This document shows, one piece after another, positions 29,031-36,849 of a stretch of DNA of 64,000 bases. A model generated the notes under the pieces. The model saw nothing but the letters and a program-made list of their open reading frames with translations. It was not told the DNA's origin and searched no databases. The stretch is from NCBI GenBank assembly GCA_905182885.1, contig CAJJCW010000002.1, forward strand, positions 148,869 through 212,868. Direction: 5' to 3'. This stretch comes from SAR86 cluster bacterium SAR86B. GTDB taxonomy: Bacteria; Pseudomonadota; Gammaproteobacteria; Magnimaribacterales; D2472. The translations under genes and the position numbers were made by a program. The stretch's first letter is position 1; each line of letters starts with the position of its first letter.

Positions 29031-29651
29031 ATGAGTTTTTATAATAAATATGTACTGCCTAAATTCTTAAACTGCACTTGTAGCTCTAAGCCAATTAATT
29101 ATCAAAGAAAGAAAGTGGTCCCTTTAGCAAAAGGTATTGTATTAGATGTTGGAATTGGTTCAGGTCTTAATATTCCATTTTATGACATGACAAAAATTGA
29201 TAAGGTTATTGGTCTTGACCCTTCAGTAGAGCTAAACAACCTTGCAAAAGATGTTGCTAGAGAACATCAGGTTGATGTTGAATTTATTCTATGCGGCGCT
29301 GAAAACATACCTCTGCCTGATAATCATGTGGATACTGTTTTGGTTACTTACACCATGTGCACTATTCCAGAAGTTATGGATGCAAATAAAGAAATGCTCA
29401 GAGTATTAAAGCCTGATGGAAGATTGATCTTTTGTGAGCATGGCTTAGCACCAGATCCTAAGGTTGCTAAATGGCAAAAAAGAATTGATCCAATTTGGGG
29501 AAAGATTGCCGGTGGCTGTCATCTAAATAGAGATATTCCAGAACTCATCACCTCTGCCGGTTTTGTGATAGAAAATATGGAGCAAATGTACTTACCAAGT
29601 ACTCCTAGCTTTGCAGGCTACAACTACTGGGGAACTGCACGCATTAATTGA
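29031..29651 (+). CDS. SAM-dependent class I methyltransferase
   Basis: About 206 residues from the ATG at 29031; the frame can begin at a TTG 18 bases earlier. Motif I is VLDVGIGSGLNI, then IGLDPSVEL (acidic end of strand 2), VDTVLVTYTMCTIP (motif II region) and VLKPDGRLIFCEHG. This is the Methyltransf_11/UbiE-like type; Cys residues in LNCTCSS near the start are of unknown role. The substrate is unknown. It is the only gene between tRNA-Asn and the partial copy of that tRNA, so it may have arrived as, or be left from, an inserted element. Confidence 0.85.
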   Translation: MSFYNKYVLPKFLNCTCSSKPINYQRKKVVPLAKGIVLDVGIGSGLNIPFYDMTKIDKVIGLDPSVELNNLAKDVAREHQVDVEFILCGAENIPLPDNHVDTVLVTYTMCTIPEVMDANKEMLRVLKPDGRLIFCEHGLAPDPKVAKWQKRIDPIWGKIAGGCHLNRDIPELITSAGFVIENMEQMYLPSTPSFAGYNYWGTARIN

Positions 29652-29665
29652 GCATACATATAATG

Positions 29666-29694
29666 GCAGTTAACTGTTAATCAATTGGTTATTG
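29666..29694 (+). repeat. Partial duplicate of tRNA-Asn anticodon region
   Basis: Twenty-nine bases align to 28875-28903 inside tRNA-Asn with three mismatches (G to A, C to T, G to A) and no gaps, covering the anticodon arm and variable loop. The acceptor and T arms are not retained, so it is not a working tRNA. It lies in the same direction as the tRNA, just after the methyltransferase stop. It overlaps the last codons of the arsC-like gene and supplies its stop codon (TAA, minus strand, 29689-29691). This is the pattern of a decayed attachment-site copy. Confidence 0.8.
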
Positions 29695-30108
29695 TACGTT
29701 CATGATCATAAACTTCTTGATCAATTTATAAATATTTTCTCTTGTGGTCATAAAAGAATTTTGTAACTGTACTTCTGTGTAAGTATCATTAGCCGGATCT
29801 TCATTCATCCAATGCAAACTATTTGCACTGCCAGGTAATACTGGGCATACCTCTTCAGCACACAAGGTAATTGCATAATCTAAGTTTAGTAAAAAATCTT
29901 TATCCAGATCATCTATAGATTTAGAGTAGTGGTCTGAAAGATCTATACCTATGTCCTTCATGGTTGCTATAGCATGAGGATGAACCTTTCCTGATGGAAT
30001 AGAGCCAGCACTCTGAATGTTGTGATTGCTTCCAAGCATAGCCTTGGCAAGGCCTTCTGCAATTTGACTTCTAGCTGAGTTAGCAACACATAAAAATAGT
30101 ATGTTCAT
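29689..30108 (-). CDS. arsC: Low-molecular-weight phosphatase, thioredoxin-type arsenate reductase-like
   Basis: A 139-residue protein of the LMW phosphotyrosine phosphatase fold. The P-loop is CVANSAR (C7 to R13, C-x5-R) at the very start. The later pair of Cys in TLCAEEVCPVLPG matches the redox Cys of thioredoxin-coupled ArsC, and DPA supplies the general acid. It would reduce arsenate to arsenite using thioredoxin; no arsB, acr3 or arsR neighbour is visible, so a phosphatase role remains possible. The last residues (MIMNVQ) are encoded beside and inside the tRNA-Asn remnant, so the C-terminus may have been changed by that insertion. Confidence 0.8.
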   Translation of the reverse strand: MNILFLCVANSARSQIAEGLAKAMLGSNHNIQSAGSIPSGKVHPHAIATMKDIGIDLSDHYSKSIDDLDKDFLLNLDYAITLCAEEVCPVLPGSANSLHWMNEDPANDTYTEVQLQNSFMTTRENIYKLIKKFMIMNVQ

Positions 30109-30171
30109 ATATTAAAATTGAGGATTAACTAAATTGAGAGTATCTTATAAGTACTAGGAGTAATCAATATT

Positions 30172-31290
30172 GTGAAGCAACAATTTACTATTAAATCCAT
30201 GCTAAGGGGTCTGGATGGGAAATTAGGAGAGGAAGACTATGTCGAACCTCTTGAGATTCTTATTGATTCAATAAATAAAAATAATAGATTTAATGCATTT
30301 GGCAAAATTGCCTTTAATCACCAATTAAAAAGTAGATTAAAAGTAAGAAGAGATTTATATCAACTGCATTTAGATAACAAATTTTCTGAGCCCTCTGACC
30401 CCGTCTTTGTAATTGGCCTTCCAAGATCAGGAACTACTTTTCTATTCAACCTTCTATCTCTTGACGAGGCCCATAGATCACCTCTTTACTGGGAGATTAT
30501 GAGCCCTCTTCCTATAACCAAAGATGCAAAAGAAAAAGACAGAAGAGAAAGAAAAGTTAACAGGGATTTAAAACTAGCAAGAGCTCTGATACCTAAATTA
30601 AATTCCATCCACACTATTCGTGCCAATACTCCGGAGGAGTGCGAACAAATAGCAACTATGAATGCTAGAAGCTTTGTGTATATGTGCATGGCTGACGTTC
30701 CTGAATATATAGACTATTTAAAATATTGCTCTTTTGATTCAGTTTTCATGTGGCATAAGAGATTTTTTCAAGCCCTGGAGTTGAATGGCAAGCCTAAGAG
30801 ATGGCTACTTAAAGATCCAAGTCACATAGGACATATTCCTGAAATTTTACAAACATATCCTAATGCAAAATTTGTTCATATACACAGAGATCCAGCTGAT
30901 TCTGTTGGGTCTTTTTGCAGCTTAACAAAGAATGTGAGATCAGCTTTTTCAAAAAAAGTTAATACCCATGATATTGGAAAAACAGTCATCGATTTTTGGA
31001 ATCATAATCTCAATAAAGGAATGGAAGATAGAAAAGAATTAGCTCCTGATCAAATTATTGATATAAATTACCATGACTTTATCAAAAGTCCTTTGATGCA
31101 AGTTAAGAATATTTATCATCAATTAAACTTTGATATGACTATTGAAAATGAGAATGCTATTGAGCATTACCTTTCGAAAGATCAAATTAATTCCAAACCC
31201 TCTCATCAATACTCGTTAACCGAATTTGGTTTGGATGAAACAATCATAAAAGAACAATTTAGGGACTACATGCTCAACTATGATTTTTAA
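30172..31290 (+). CDS. Sulfotransferase family protein
   Basis: A 372-residue cytoplasmic-type sulfotransferase. The 5'-phosphosulfate loop is VFVIGLPRSGTTFLFNLL near residue 80, and the 3'-phosphate site is FVHIHRDPADSVGSF around residue 235-250. Such enzymes transfer sulfate from PAPS to an alcohol or amine; the acceptor is unknown. The start is a GTG at 30172-30174 with AGGAG eleven bases before it; an internal ATG at 30199 is the alternative. It stands alone between the arsC-like gene (divergent) and the cyclophilin gene. Confidence 0.85.
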   Translation: MKQQFTIKSMLRGLDGKLGEEDYVEPLEILIDSINKNNRFNAFGKIAFNHQLKSRLKVRRDLYQLHLDNKFSEPSDPVFVIGLPRSGTTFLFNLLSLDEAHRSPLYWEIMSPLPITKDAKEKDRRERKVNRDLKLARALIPKLNSIHTIRANTPEECEQIATMNARSFVYMCMADVPEYIDYLKYCSFDSVFMWHKRFFQALELNGKPKRWLLKDPSHIGHIPEILQTYPNAKFVHIHRDPADSVGSFCSLTKNVRSAFSKKVNTHDIGKTVIDFWNHNLNKGMEDRKELAPDQIIDINYHDFIKSPLMQVKNIYHQLNFDMTIENENAIEHYLSKDQINSKPSHQYSLTEFGLDETIIKEQFRDYMLNYDF

Positions 31291-31332
31291 TGATAAAATC
31301 ATCTTTTTTAAATTTAAAGCTAAATCTGTAAA

Positions 31333-31947
31333 ATGAATACTCTCATAAAATCGGTTTTATGTACTCTTGCTCTAGCACTTGTTCTTAATTCTTGTTCTAA
31401 GAAGGAAAATGAAACAGTAATGCCAATTATCGAGGAAACGAGCATGACACAAGTAACTATTAAAACTTCTGCTGGAAATATACATCTTGAATTAGATGGT
31501 GAAAAAGCGCCTATTACTGTTGCAAATTTTGTTGCTATAGCAAAATCTGGATACTATGAAGGAACTCTCTTTCACAGAGTAATTAAAGGCTTTATGGTTC
31601 AAGGCGGTGGTTTAAACGCTGATATGAGCAATAAATCTAGTGGAACTGCTCCAATTCAAAATGAAGCAAATAATGGCTTAGTAAATGATCGTGGAACTGT
31701 TGCCATGGCAAGAACTAATGACCCTCATTCAGCTACAGGACAATTCTTTATTAACCACAATGACAACGGCTTCTTAAACCACACTGGTGAAAATGCACAA
31801 GGCTGGGGATATGCAGTTTTTGGAAAAGTATCTGAAGGCATGGATATTGTTGATCAAATTGCTGAAGTTGCTACTGGTAATACTGGTGGACATTCAGATG
31901 TTCCTGTTGAGGCTATCACTATAGAGTCGGTTACTATTACTGAATGA
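31333..31947 (+). CDS. Cyclophilin-type peptidyl-prolyl isomerase, putative lipoprotein
   Basis: A 204-residue protein with a lipoprotein-like signal ([12 protein letters not shown], candidate lipid Cys at about residue 21), a short linker and a cyclophilin domain of about 165 residues. Domain motifs: [33 protein letters not shown] (catalytic region) and [15 protein letters not shown]. It would speed proline isomerisation of exported proteins. The domain resembles bacterial PpiA/PpiB. Its stop overlaps the lpxH start by four bases (ATGA). The ppi-lpxH pairing is known in gammaproteobacteria. Confidence 0.9.
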   Translation: MNTLIKSVLCTLALALVLNSCSKKENETVMPIIEETSMTQVTIKTSAGNIHLELDGEKAPITVANFVAIAKSGYYEGTLFHRVIKGFMVQGGGLNADMSNKSSGTAPIQNEANNGLVNDRGTVAMARTNDPHSATGQFFINHNDNGFLNHTGENAQGWGYAVFGKVSEGMDIVDQIAEVATGNTGGHSDVPVEAITIESVTITE

Positions 31948-32657
31948 AGCCACGCTTTATATCAGACCTTCACTTAAGCGATAAGCACCCAGAACTTACT
32001 CAGGCCTTTTTTGTATTTTTAAACGAATCAAAAGAGGCTTGTACTCATCTTTATATTTTAGGCGATCTTTTTGAGGCCTGGATTGGAGACGATGACGATA
32101 CCCCTATTTATCAAGAGATAAAAAAAGCCCTTCTTGAATTCACTACCAATGGCCCTGAAACATTTTTTATTCATGGCAATAGAGATTTTCTAATTGGCAA
32201 CGACTTTGCCAAAGATACAGGCATAACTATTTTGCCTGATCCTTATTCATTAGATATAAACGGACAAAAGGTTGTTCTAAGCCATGGTGATTTTCTATGC
32301 ACCGACGATATTGATTACATAGCATTCAGAGATCAAGTCCGTACTAAAGAATGGCAGGCTAACTTTCTTCAAAAAGATCTAACTGAACGAAAAGAAATTG
32401 CGGAAGCAATGAGAGGCGCTAGCCAGGAAGCTACTGCAGAGAAATCTAATACTATTACTGATGTGAATGCTTTGGCTGTTGAGAGCTTTGTAGATGAACA
32501 CAAGCCAAGTCTTTTTATACACGGCCATACACATAGGCCTGATATTCATGATGTTAATTTATCTAAACGAGTTGTTCTAGGAGATTGGGGGAATTATGGA
32601 TGGTTTTTATATATAAATGAAGAAAAATATAGCCTTGAGAAGTTTCTTATTAAATAG
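31944..32657 (+). CDS. lpxH: UDP-2,3-diacylglucosamine diphosphatase
   Basis: LpxH splits UDP-2,3-diacylglucosamine to lipid X in lipid A synthesis, which marks the organism as an LPS producer. The 237-residue calcineurin-like phosphoesterase has all metal motifs: [50 protein letters not shown] and [10 protein letters not shown]. Length is typical. It overlaps the cyclophilin gene by four bases. After it comes a convergent unknown gene, seven bases away, where the accessory block begins. Confidence 0.95.
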   Translation: MKPRFISDLHLSDKHPELTQAFFVFLNESKEACTHLYILGDLFEAWIGDDDDTPIYQEIKKALLEFTTNGPETFFIHGNRDFLIGNDFAKDTGITILPDPYSLDINGQKVVLSHGDFLCTDDIDYIAFRDQVRTKEWQANFLQKDLTERKEIAEAMRGASQEATAEKSNTITDVNALAVESFVDEHKPSLFIHGHTHRPDIHDVNLSKRVVLGDWGNYGWFLYINEEKYSLEKFLIK

Positions 32658-32664
32658 ATGTCAC

Positions 32665-33492
32665 TTAACTATTCTTAATTAAGTACTCGCGCCACAAAGC
32701 TTTCTTGTTCTCGCGCCCACCTCTCGAAAAAATTAATTGTTCCGTTTCATCTGGGGTAATAGTTCTAGATGTCTTATTAATTTCATCACATAGAATGTCA
32801 ACTGAATTACAGAATTTTTCGTACACTTCACCAGTATTGCCCTTGCCATCTTTATATTTTCTTTTATTAACAGCTATTTTGTTATCTAATTTAATTAAAT
32901 TTTTTCCAAGTAATAAATTAATAGAACGAGATGTCCACTGATCCATAATGAAACAAGGAATTTTCTTAGAAAAAAAGAACATTATTTTTGTAAAATAAGC
33001 TGGCCCGCAACCTTTTAGGTCTAACTTAAAAAAATCATTATAAATATCTGCCCTACTTAGGTATTCATCATTAGTGATTTTATTAACCACCCTTTCTATA
33101 TCATGAATATTGCTATGAGATTTACTATGTAACTCTTCTAGTATGCGCCACCTATTATTTTTTTTATCCTTTTTTAAATTGCCATGAGGTATCCCTGAAA
33201 TGCATGGTACAAAATGATTTTCTTGCATTCCGCCCCAAGCCAAAATAGCAATAATTTTTCTAAAATTAGACTCTTCTAAATCGCGAAGTTTTTGTCGACT
33301 AATATTTTTATAATTAAAACTTGTTATAAGATTTTCAGGCAGCTTTATTGTAGAAACTTTGGGCTCTATCCTGGAAATCTGCTCACTAAAAACATTAGGA
33401 TTTTTTTGACTTCCCCAAGCATTATTCATCCCTTCATAATCATTATCATATGCTTCAAGAATTTTATCGAAGTGTTCTTTAATAAAAATCAT
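32665..33492 (-). CDS. Helix-hairpin-helix glycosylase-like protein (OGG-fold family candidate)
   Basis: I recognise this only tentatively. The 275-residue protein has LDLKGCGPAYFTKIMFFF (a Gly-rich hairpin, G161-x-G-P) followed about 20 residues later by IMDQWTSRS with D184. That spacing is like the HhH-Gly/Pro-Asp motif of 8-oxoguanine DNA glycosylases, and proteins called OGG-fold are known in variable regions of bacterial genomes. The catalytic Lys normally in the hairpin is not clearly in place. The N-terminus is rich in Asn, Tyr and Trp. It is divergent from the acidic gene at 33574 and next to lpxH. A DNA-damage or defence role is inference. Confidence 0.5.
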   Translation of the reverse strand: MIFIKEHFDKILEAYDNDYEGMNNAWGSQKNPNVFSEQISRIEPKVSTIKLPENLITSFNYKNISRQKLRDLEESNFRKIIAILAWGGMQENHFVPCISGIPHGNLKKDKKNNRWRILEELHSKSHSNIHDIERVVNKITNDEYLSRADIYNDFFKLDLKGCGPAYFTKIMFFFSKKIPCFIMDQWTSRSINLLLGKNLIKLDNKIAVNKRKYKDGKGNTGEVYEKFCNSVDILCDEINKTSRTITPDETEQLIFSRGGRENKKALWREYLIKNS

Positions 33493-33527
33493 TAAATGGT
33501 TTCCTAGGTTTTAAGTATATTTTTGAT

Positions 33528-33544
33528 ACATATTTATGATATGT
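33528..33544. promoter_or_regulatory. Inverted repeat in divergent gap, candidate operator
   Basis: ACATAT-TTATG-ATATGT is a perfect 6+5+6 inverted repeat in the 81-base gap between the OGG-like gene and the acidic gene. It is central to the gap, where a shared repressor could act. No regulator gene is adjacent. Confidence 0.35.
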
Positions 33545-33573
33545 TAATCAGTAATATTATTACAAGGATTAAT

Positions 33574-34092
33574 ATGGATAACGAAACAAAAACAAAATAC
33601 ATGGATATTGTTAAAACGATGCAGGAAAGCCTGATACCTTCTCCTGGTGTTGATATTTACCTTCAGCATAATGATGATCAAAAGTGGTCTGGAACTGAAT
33701 ATAATGCTTCAGGCTCTGAATTGGAGCACTTTGTTGATAATATTAAAGATTTTGGCATTCCTGCTGTTGCTAATGTTGGTGATACTGGTGAGTTCGGCAA
33801 TGGCTGGGTGCAAATTACATATCTTCATGAAGAATCATCAAAAAAGAATGAAGATGATATTAAGTTTAGAGCTTATAAGTTAGATTTTCAGTGCGATGTT
33901 TCTTTAATTATGTGTCTTTATCAGGAAGGTGACATGGGTGACGATTATTTTGATTGTTACGAAGAAAATTGTAATTTTTATGATATTGAAACCGGTTCCA
34001 GAGATCCCTCTGATGAATCTCATGGTTATTTTTCAGAAATGAGTGAGGATGTTGGGGCATTAGAATCGTTCGATGAGGACGATGAAGATTGA
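33574..34092 (+). CDS. Very acidic hypothetical protein
   Basis: No family recognised. About 172 residues from the ATG at 33574, chosen because AAGGA lies about seven bases upstream; the frame extends 51 bases further. There are no signal or membrane segments. Asp and Glu are frequent throughout and dominate the C-terminus (ESFDEDDED). The middle has a Gly-rich part (NVGDTGEFGNGWVQITYLHEE) and a Cys pair (DCYEENCNFYD). Very acidic small proteins can imitate DNA, but there is no direct evidence of that. Its stop overlaps the start of the next gene (TTGA), so the two are coupled. Confidence 0.6.
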   Translation: MDNETKTKYMDIVKTMQESLIPSPGVDIYLQHNDDQKWSGTEYNASGSELEHFVDNIKDFGIPAVANVGDTGEFGNGWVQITYLHEESSKKNEDDIKFRAYKLDFQCDVSLIMCLYQEGDMGDDYFDCYEENCNFYDIETGSRDPSDESHGYFSEMSEDVGALESFDEDDED

Positions 34093-34439
34093 CACTAACT
34101 CTACATAATAATTTTGAAACAAGGATTAGAATTCTTTCGAAGAGTTTAAGGCAAACAATAAACACGACTGAGCTTATTAATGAAATAAAGCAAGCTTATA
34201 ACCAATCTGAATTGATAGGAGATGACGGCTATCCTGATCTCGAAAGTTTAGAATTTGAATTAGAAATAGAAGATTTTTTAATTCATAGCAGTAATGGTCC
34301 TATTACTTGGATAGGAATATTTTTAGCCTGGAAATATCCAGAGAAAAGGATTCGTGTTTCTTGGTTAGATCTAGATTGGAAAAGAGGAAAAATCTATTTT
34401 ATGGTCCAGAATAATAAGTTAACTAAACAAAATAGTTAA
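34089..34439 (+). CDS. Hypothetical protein coupled to the acidic gene
   Basis: Not recognised. A 116-residue protein beginning at TTG (34089-34091), overlapping the upstream TGA. No ATG occurs in this frame until very near the end, so a TTG start is needed. The chain starts with a helical part (RIRILSKSLRQTINTTELINEI), then an acidic part (GYPDLESLEFELEIEDF), and ends in aromatic strands (ITWIGIFLAWKYPEKRIRVSWLDLDWKRG). The acidic and coupled pair may form a complex; this is only inferred from the overlap. It ends 93 bases before the LexA box of umuD. Confidence 0.5.
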   Translation: MTLTLHNNFETRIRILSKSLRQTINTTELINEIKQAYNQSELIGDDGYPDLESLEFELEIEDFLIHSSNGPITWIGIFLAWKYPEKRIRVSWLDLDWKRGKIYFMVQNNKLTKQNS

Positions 34440-34446
34440 AATTTAT

Positions 34447-34469
34447 CTTTTTATAAAGACTATAAAAAG
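34447..34469 (+). terminator. AT-rich hairpin after the acidic gene pair, weak terminator candidate
   Basis: CTTTTTATA (34447-34455) pairs with TATAAAAAG (34461-34469) over a 5-base loop. The stem is 9 bp but has only one G-C pair and no T run directly after it, though TTTTTT occurs about 17 bases on. It could end the upstream pair before umuDC. Confidence 0.3.
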
Positions 34470-34532
34470 ACTAATCTGTAATATTTTTTAAAGAAATAAT
34501 AAAAACTTTACAAATAGCTATGTTTAAATATA

Positions 34533-34548
34533 CTGTATATTCGTACAG
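34533..34548. promoter_or_regulatory. LexA box (SOS box) of umuDC
   Basis: CTGTATATTCGTACAG fits the gammaproteobacterial SOS box CTG-N10-CAG exactly. It is 18 bases before the umuD start codon. lexA at the other end of the window has a closely similar box at 59386-59401. Confidence 0.9.
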
Positions 34549-34566
34549 CATTTATTAAACACCCTT

Positions 34567-34995
34567 ATGAAAGTTAACTACATCGGAAAAATTTCTGAAG
34601 AAAATCTGCCGGCGATATTTGTGCCCTATTTTCTTGAGTCTGTGCATGCAGGGTTCCCCAGCCCTGCAAGCGATTATATTGAAAGCCCTATAGATCTAAA
34701 CAAGCATCTTATTAAAAATGGAGCTGCGACCTTTTTAGTGCGAGCTCAAGGTCAGTCAATGATTGGTTCTGGGATAACCGATCAAGCTGTACTAGTTGTA
34801 GATAGAAGCATCAAGCCAAAACATGACAGTATTGTTGTTGCCTCTCTTGATGGTGAGTTTGTCTGCAAGCGATTAAAACTCAAGCCAAAAATGTGTTTAA
34901 TGCCGGATAATCCTGAGTACCCTCCTATCTTTATTAATCATGGTCAAGAATTAGAAATAGTAGGAACTGTTACCGCAGCTATTAATAAATTTTAA
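34567..34995 (+). CDS. umuD: DNA polymerase V subunit UmuD
   Basis: UmuD is cleaved under SOS conditions to UmuD', which joins UmuC as translesion polymerase V. The 142-residue protein shows SVHAGFPSPASDY with the self-cleavage site A28-G29, catalytic Ser64 in GQSMIG and Lys101 in FVCKRLKL. The arrangement is that of LexA-type S24 peptidases. It has a LexA box 18 bases upstream, and its stop overlaps the umuC start (TAATG), so the pair is one unit. Length matches E. coli UmuD. Confidence 0.95.
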   Translation: MKVNYIGKISEENLPAIFVPYFLESVHAGFPSPASDYIESPIDLNKHLIKNGAATFLVRAQGQSMIGSGITDQAVLVVDRSIKPKHDSIVVASLDGEFVCKRLKLKPKMCLMPDNPEYPPIFINHGQELEIVGTVTAAINKF

Positions 34996-36257
34996 TGGCT
35001 CTTGCGTTAGTAGATTGCGACAGCTTTTATGCGTCCTGTGAAAGAGTCTTTCGACCTGATCTAAAAAATATACCCATAGTTGTTCTCTCTAATAATGATG
35101 GATGTGTTATTGCTCGTAGCGCTGAAGCAAAGAAACTAGGAATAGGCATGGGCGTTCCCTGGTTTAAAGTAAAAAAATCTTTCCTCGCCCAAGGCGGTGC
35201 AGTTTTCTCATCTAACTTCACCTTCTATGGAGATATGTCATCTAGAGTAATGAATATCCTTGAAGGGTTTGTTCCTAGGATAGAAATTTATAGCATCGAT
35301 GAGGCTTTCCTAGATCTAGATACTTTAGAACAGAACTATAATCTGTATGATTTTAGCTGTCACATGAGAGGCTTAATTAAACAATGGACTGGTGTTCCTG
35401 TTCGTGTAGGCATTGCTCCTACAAAAACATTAACAAAAATAGCCATTAATGAAGTTAAGCGATTAAATATTCCAACCAAAGTTCATAGACTTTCTACACA
35501 AAATGAAATTAGACATGCTCTAGCTAATACCCCGGTGAATGAAGTTTGGGGTGTTGGTAGAAAACTTACTGAACACCTTAATAGGGCCAAGATAGTCAAT
35601 GCACTTCAATTGGCAGATGTTGACCCTCAACGTATAAAACGACACTTTAGCATTGTCCTAGAAAGAACAGTTAGAGAGCTCAGAGGTCAAAGGTGTCTTA
35701 ACATAGAAGATAATATGTCTGCAAAAAAACAGATTGTAGTGAGTCGCAGTTTTGGAACAAGAGTGATTAATTTAGAAATTTTAAAACCTATTGTTAGTAA
35801 TTTTGCTACGAGAGCATCCGAGAAACTAAGAAATGAAAGGCAGAAATGTTCTCAAGTTTCTGTGTTTATTAGAACGAGTCCTTTTAGTGATCATAAGCCT
35901 CAATATTCAGGTCATAAAACTATAGAACTATCTACTCCCACAAATGATACAAGAGATATTTTGAGAGCAGCAAAACAAGCCCTAATACCTATTTTTAAAT
36001 CTGGGTATGATTATGCAAAAGCAGGTATCTTGCTAGGAAGGTTTTCAAGTGAGAGCTCCAAACAATATTCATTATTTAAAGATCCGAATGAACCCAAAGA
36101 TAATGCTAAATTTATGGAATATATTGATTGCCTAAACAACCATGAAACCCAGATTTATTTTGCCTCCCAGAACACCACTCAATGGTCACCTATGAAGCAG
36201 AATATGACCTCTCCTAGGTATACAACGAACTGGTATGAACTTCCAATTACAAACTAA
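34995..36257 (+). CDS. umuC: DNA polymerase V catalytic subunit UmuC
   Basis: A Y-family polymerase of 420 residues, the E. coli length. Catalytic carboxylates are in ALVDCDSFYASCERVF and YSIDEAFLDLD. The steric region is SNNDGCVIARSAEAKKLG, and later HhH and little-finger parts follow (VWGVGRKLTEHL). A C-terminal YSLFKDP resembles a beta-clamp contact. Translationally coupled to umuD and controlled by its LexA box. Downstream 129 bases lead to the ferritin gene with a Fur-type box. Confidence 0.96.
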   Translation: MALALVDCDSFYASCERVFRPDLKNIPIVVLSNNDGCVIARSAEAKKLGIGMGVPWFKVKKSFLAQGGAVFSSNFTFYGDMSSRVMNILEGFVPRIEIYSIDEAFLDLDTLEQNYNLYDFSCHMRGLIKQWTGVPVRVGIAPTKTLTKIAINEVKRLNIPTKVHRLSTQNEIRHALANTPVNEVWGVGRKLTEHLNRAKIVNALQLADVDPQRIKRHFSIVLERTVRELRGQRCLNIEDNMSAKKQIVVSRSFGTRVINLEILKPIVSNFATRASEKLRNERQKCSQVSVFIRTSPFSDHKPQYSGHKTIELSTPTNDTRDILRAAKQALIPIFKSGYDYAKAGILLGRFSSESSKQYSLFKDPNEPKDNAKFMEYIDCLNNHETQIYFASQNTTQWSPMKQNMTSPRYTTNWYELPITN

Positions 36258-36274
36258 AGCTTTAAAAGCTGAAT

Positions 36275-36293
36275 GAGAATGATAATCATTAAA
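36275..36293. promoter_or_regulatory. Fur box upstream of the ferritin gene
   Basis: GAGAATGATAATCATTAAA matches the 19-base Fur consensus GATAATGATAATCATTATC at 16 positions, including the full TGATAATCATT core. It is 18 bases after umuC and about 94 bases before the ferritin start codon. Confidence 0.8.
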
Positions 36294-36327
36294 TAAATAC
36301 CTTATATCAGTACTTTACATAATAAAA

Positions 36328-36372
36328 AAGATAGCTTATATTATCAATAATTAACCCATAAACAGCTATCTT
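36328..36372 (+). promoter_or_regulatory. Leader hairpin before the ferritin ribosome site
   Basis: AAGATAGCT (36328-36336) and AGCTATCTT (36364-36372) form a perfect 9 bp inverted repeat around a 27-base loop. It ends one base before the ribosome site AAGGAG (36374-36379). It could fold in the mRNA leader and affect translation. Confidence 0.45.
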
Positions 36373-36386
36373 AAAGGAGATAAACC

Positions 36387-36827
36387 ATGGAAATGAAAGA
36401 ATTAAATTCACCGGAAGTTTGCATAATATTAAATGAAATAATGGAATATGAATTAGCTGGTGTTGTTAGATACACTCACTCCTCCATGATGGTAAGCGGC
36501 CCTTATAGATTACCAATTGTTACTTTCTTGAAAGAACAAGCCACTGAATCTTTATTACATGCCCAGCAAGCTGGTGAATTAATAGCAGGTTTAGATGGAC
36601 ACCCTAGTCAGAGAATTGCAAAAATTGAGGAAACTCATCAGCATTCAATAGAGAATATTTTGCAAGAAAGTTTAGGCCATGAATTACATGCATTGGGGCT
36701 GTATAAAAAATTACTTGGAAGTGTTGCAGATCGATCAATCTATCTAGAGGAATATGCGAGAGGAATGATTCAAGAAGAAGAACAACATTCTTTAGAACTA
36801 AAGGCTATGTTAAAAGACTTCGGCTAG
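36387..36827 (+). CDS. bfr: Bacterioferritin-type ferritin-like protein
   Basis: A 146-residue four-helix protein. Likely iron ligands lie in MEYELAGVVRYTH, QATESLLHAQQAGE, LGHELHALGLY and QEEEQHSLEL, at the spacing of the bacterioferritin di-iron site. The usual haem Met after the second Glu is not obvious, so it may lack haem. It stores or oxidises iron in the cytoplasm. The ATG has a strong AAGGAG eight bases before it. A Fur-type box and a leader hairpin upstream suggest iron control. Confidence 0.85.
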   Translation: MEMKELNSPEVCIILNEIMEYELAGVVRYTHSSMMVSGPYRLPIVTFLKEQATESLLHAQQAGELIAGLDGHPSQRIAKIEETHQHSIENILQESLGHELHALGLYKKLLGSVADRSIYLEEYARGMIQEEEQHSLELKAMLKDFG

Positions 36828-36849
36828 AAGTTAGTTAGGCATTATTTTT

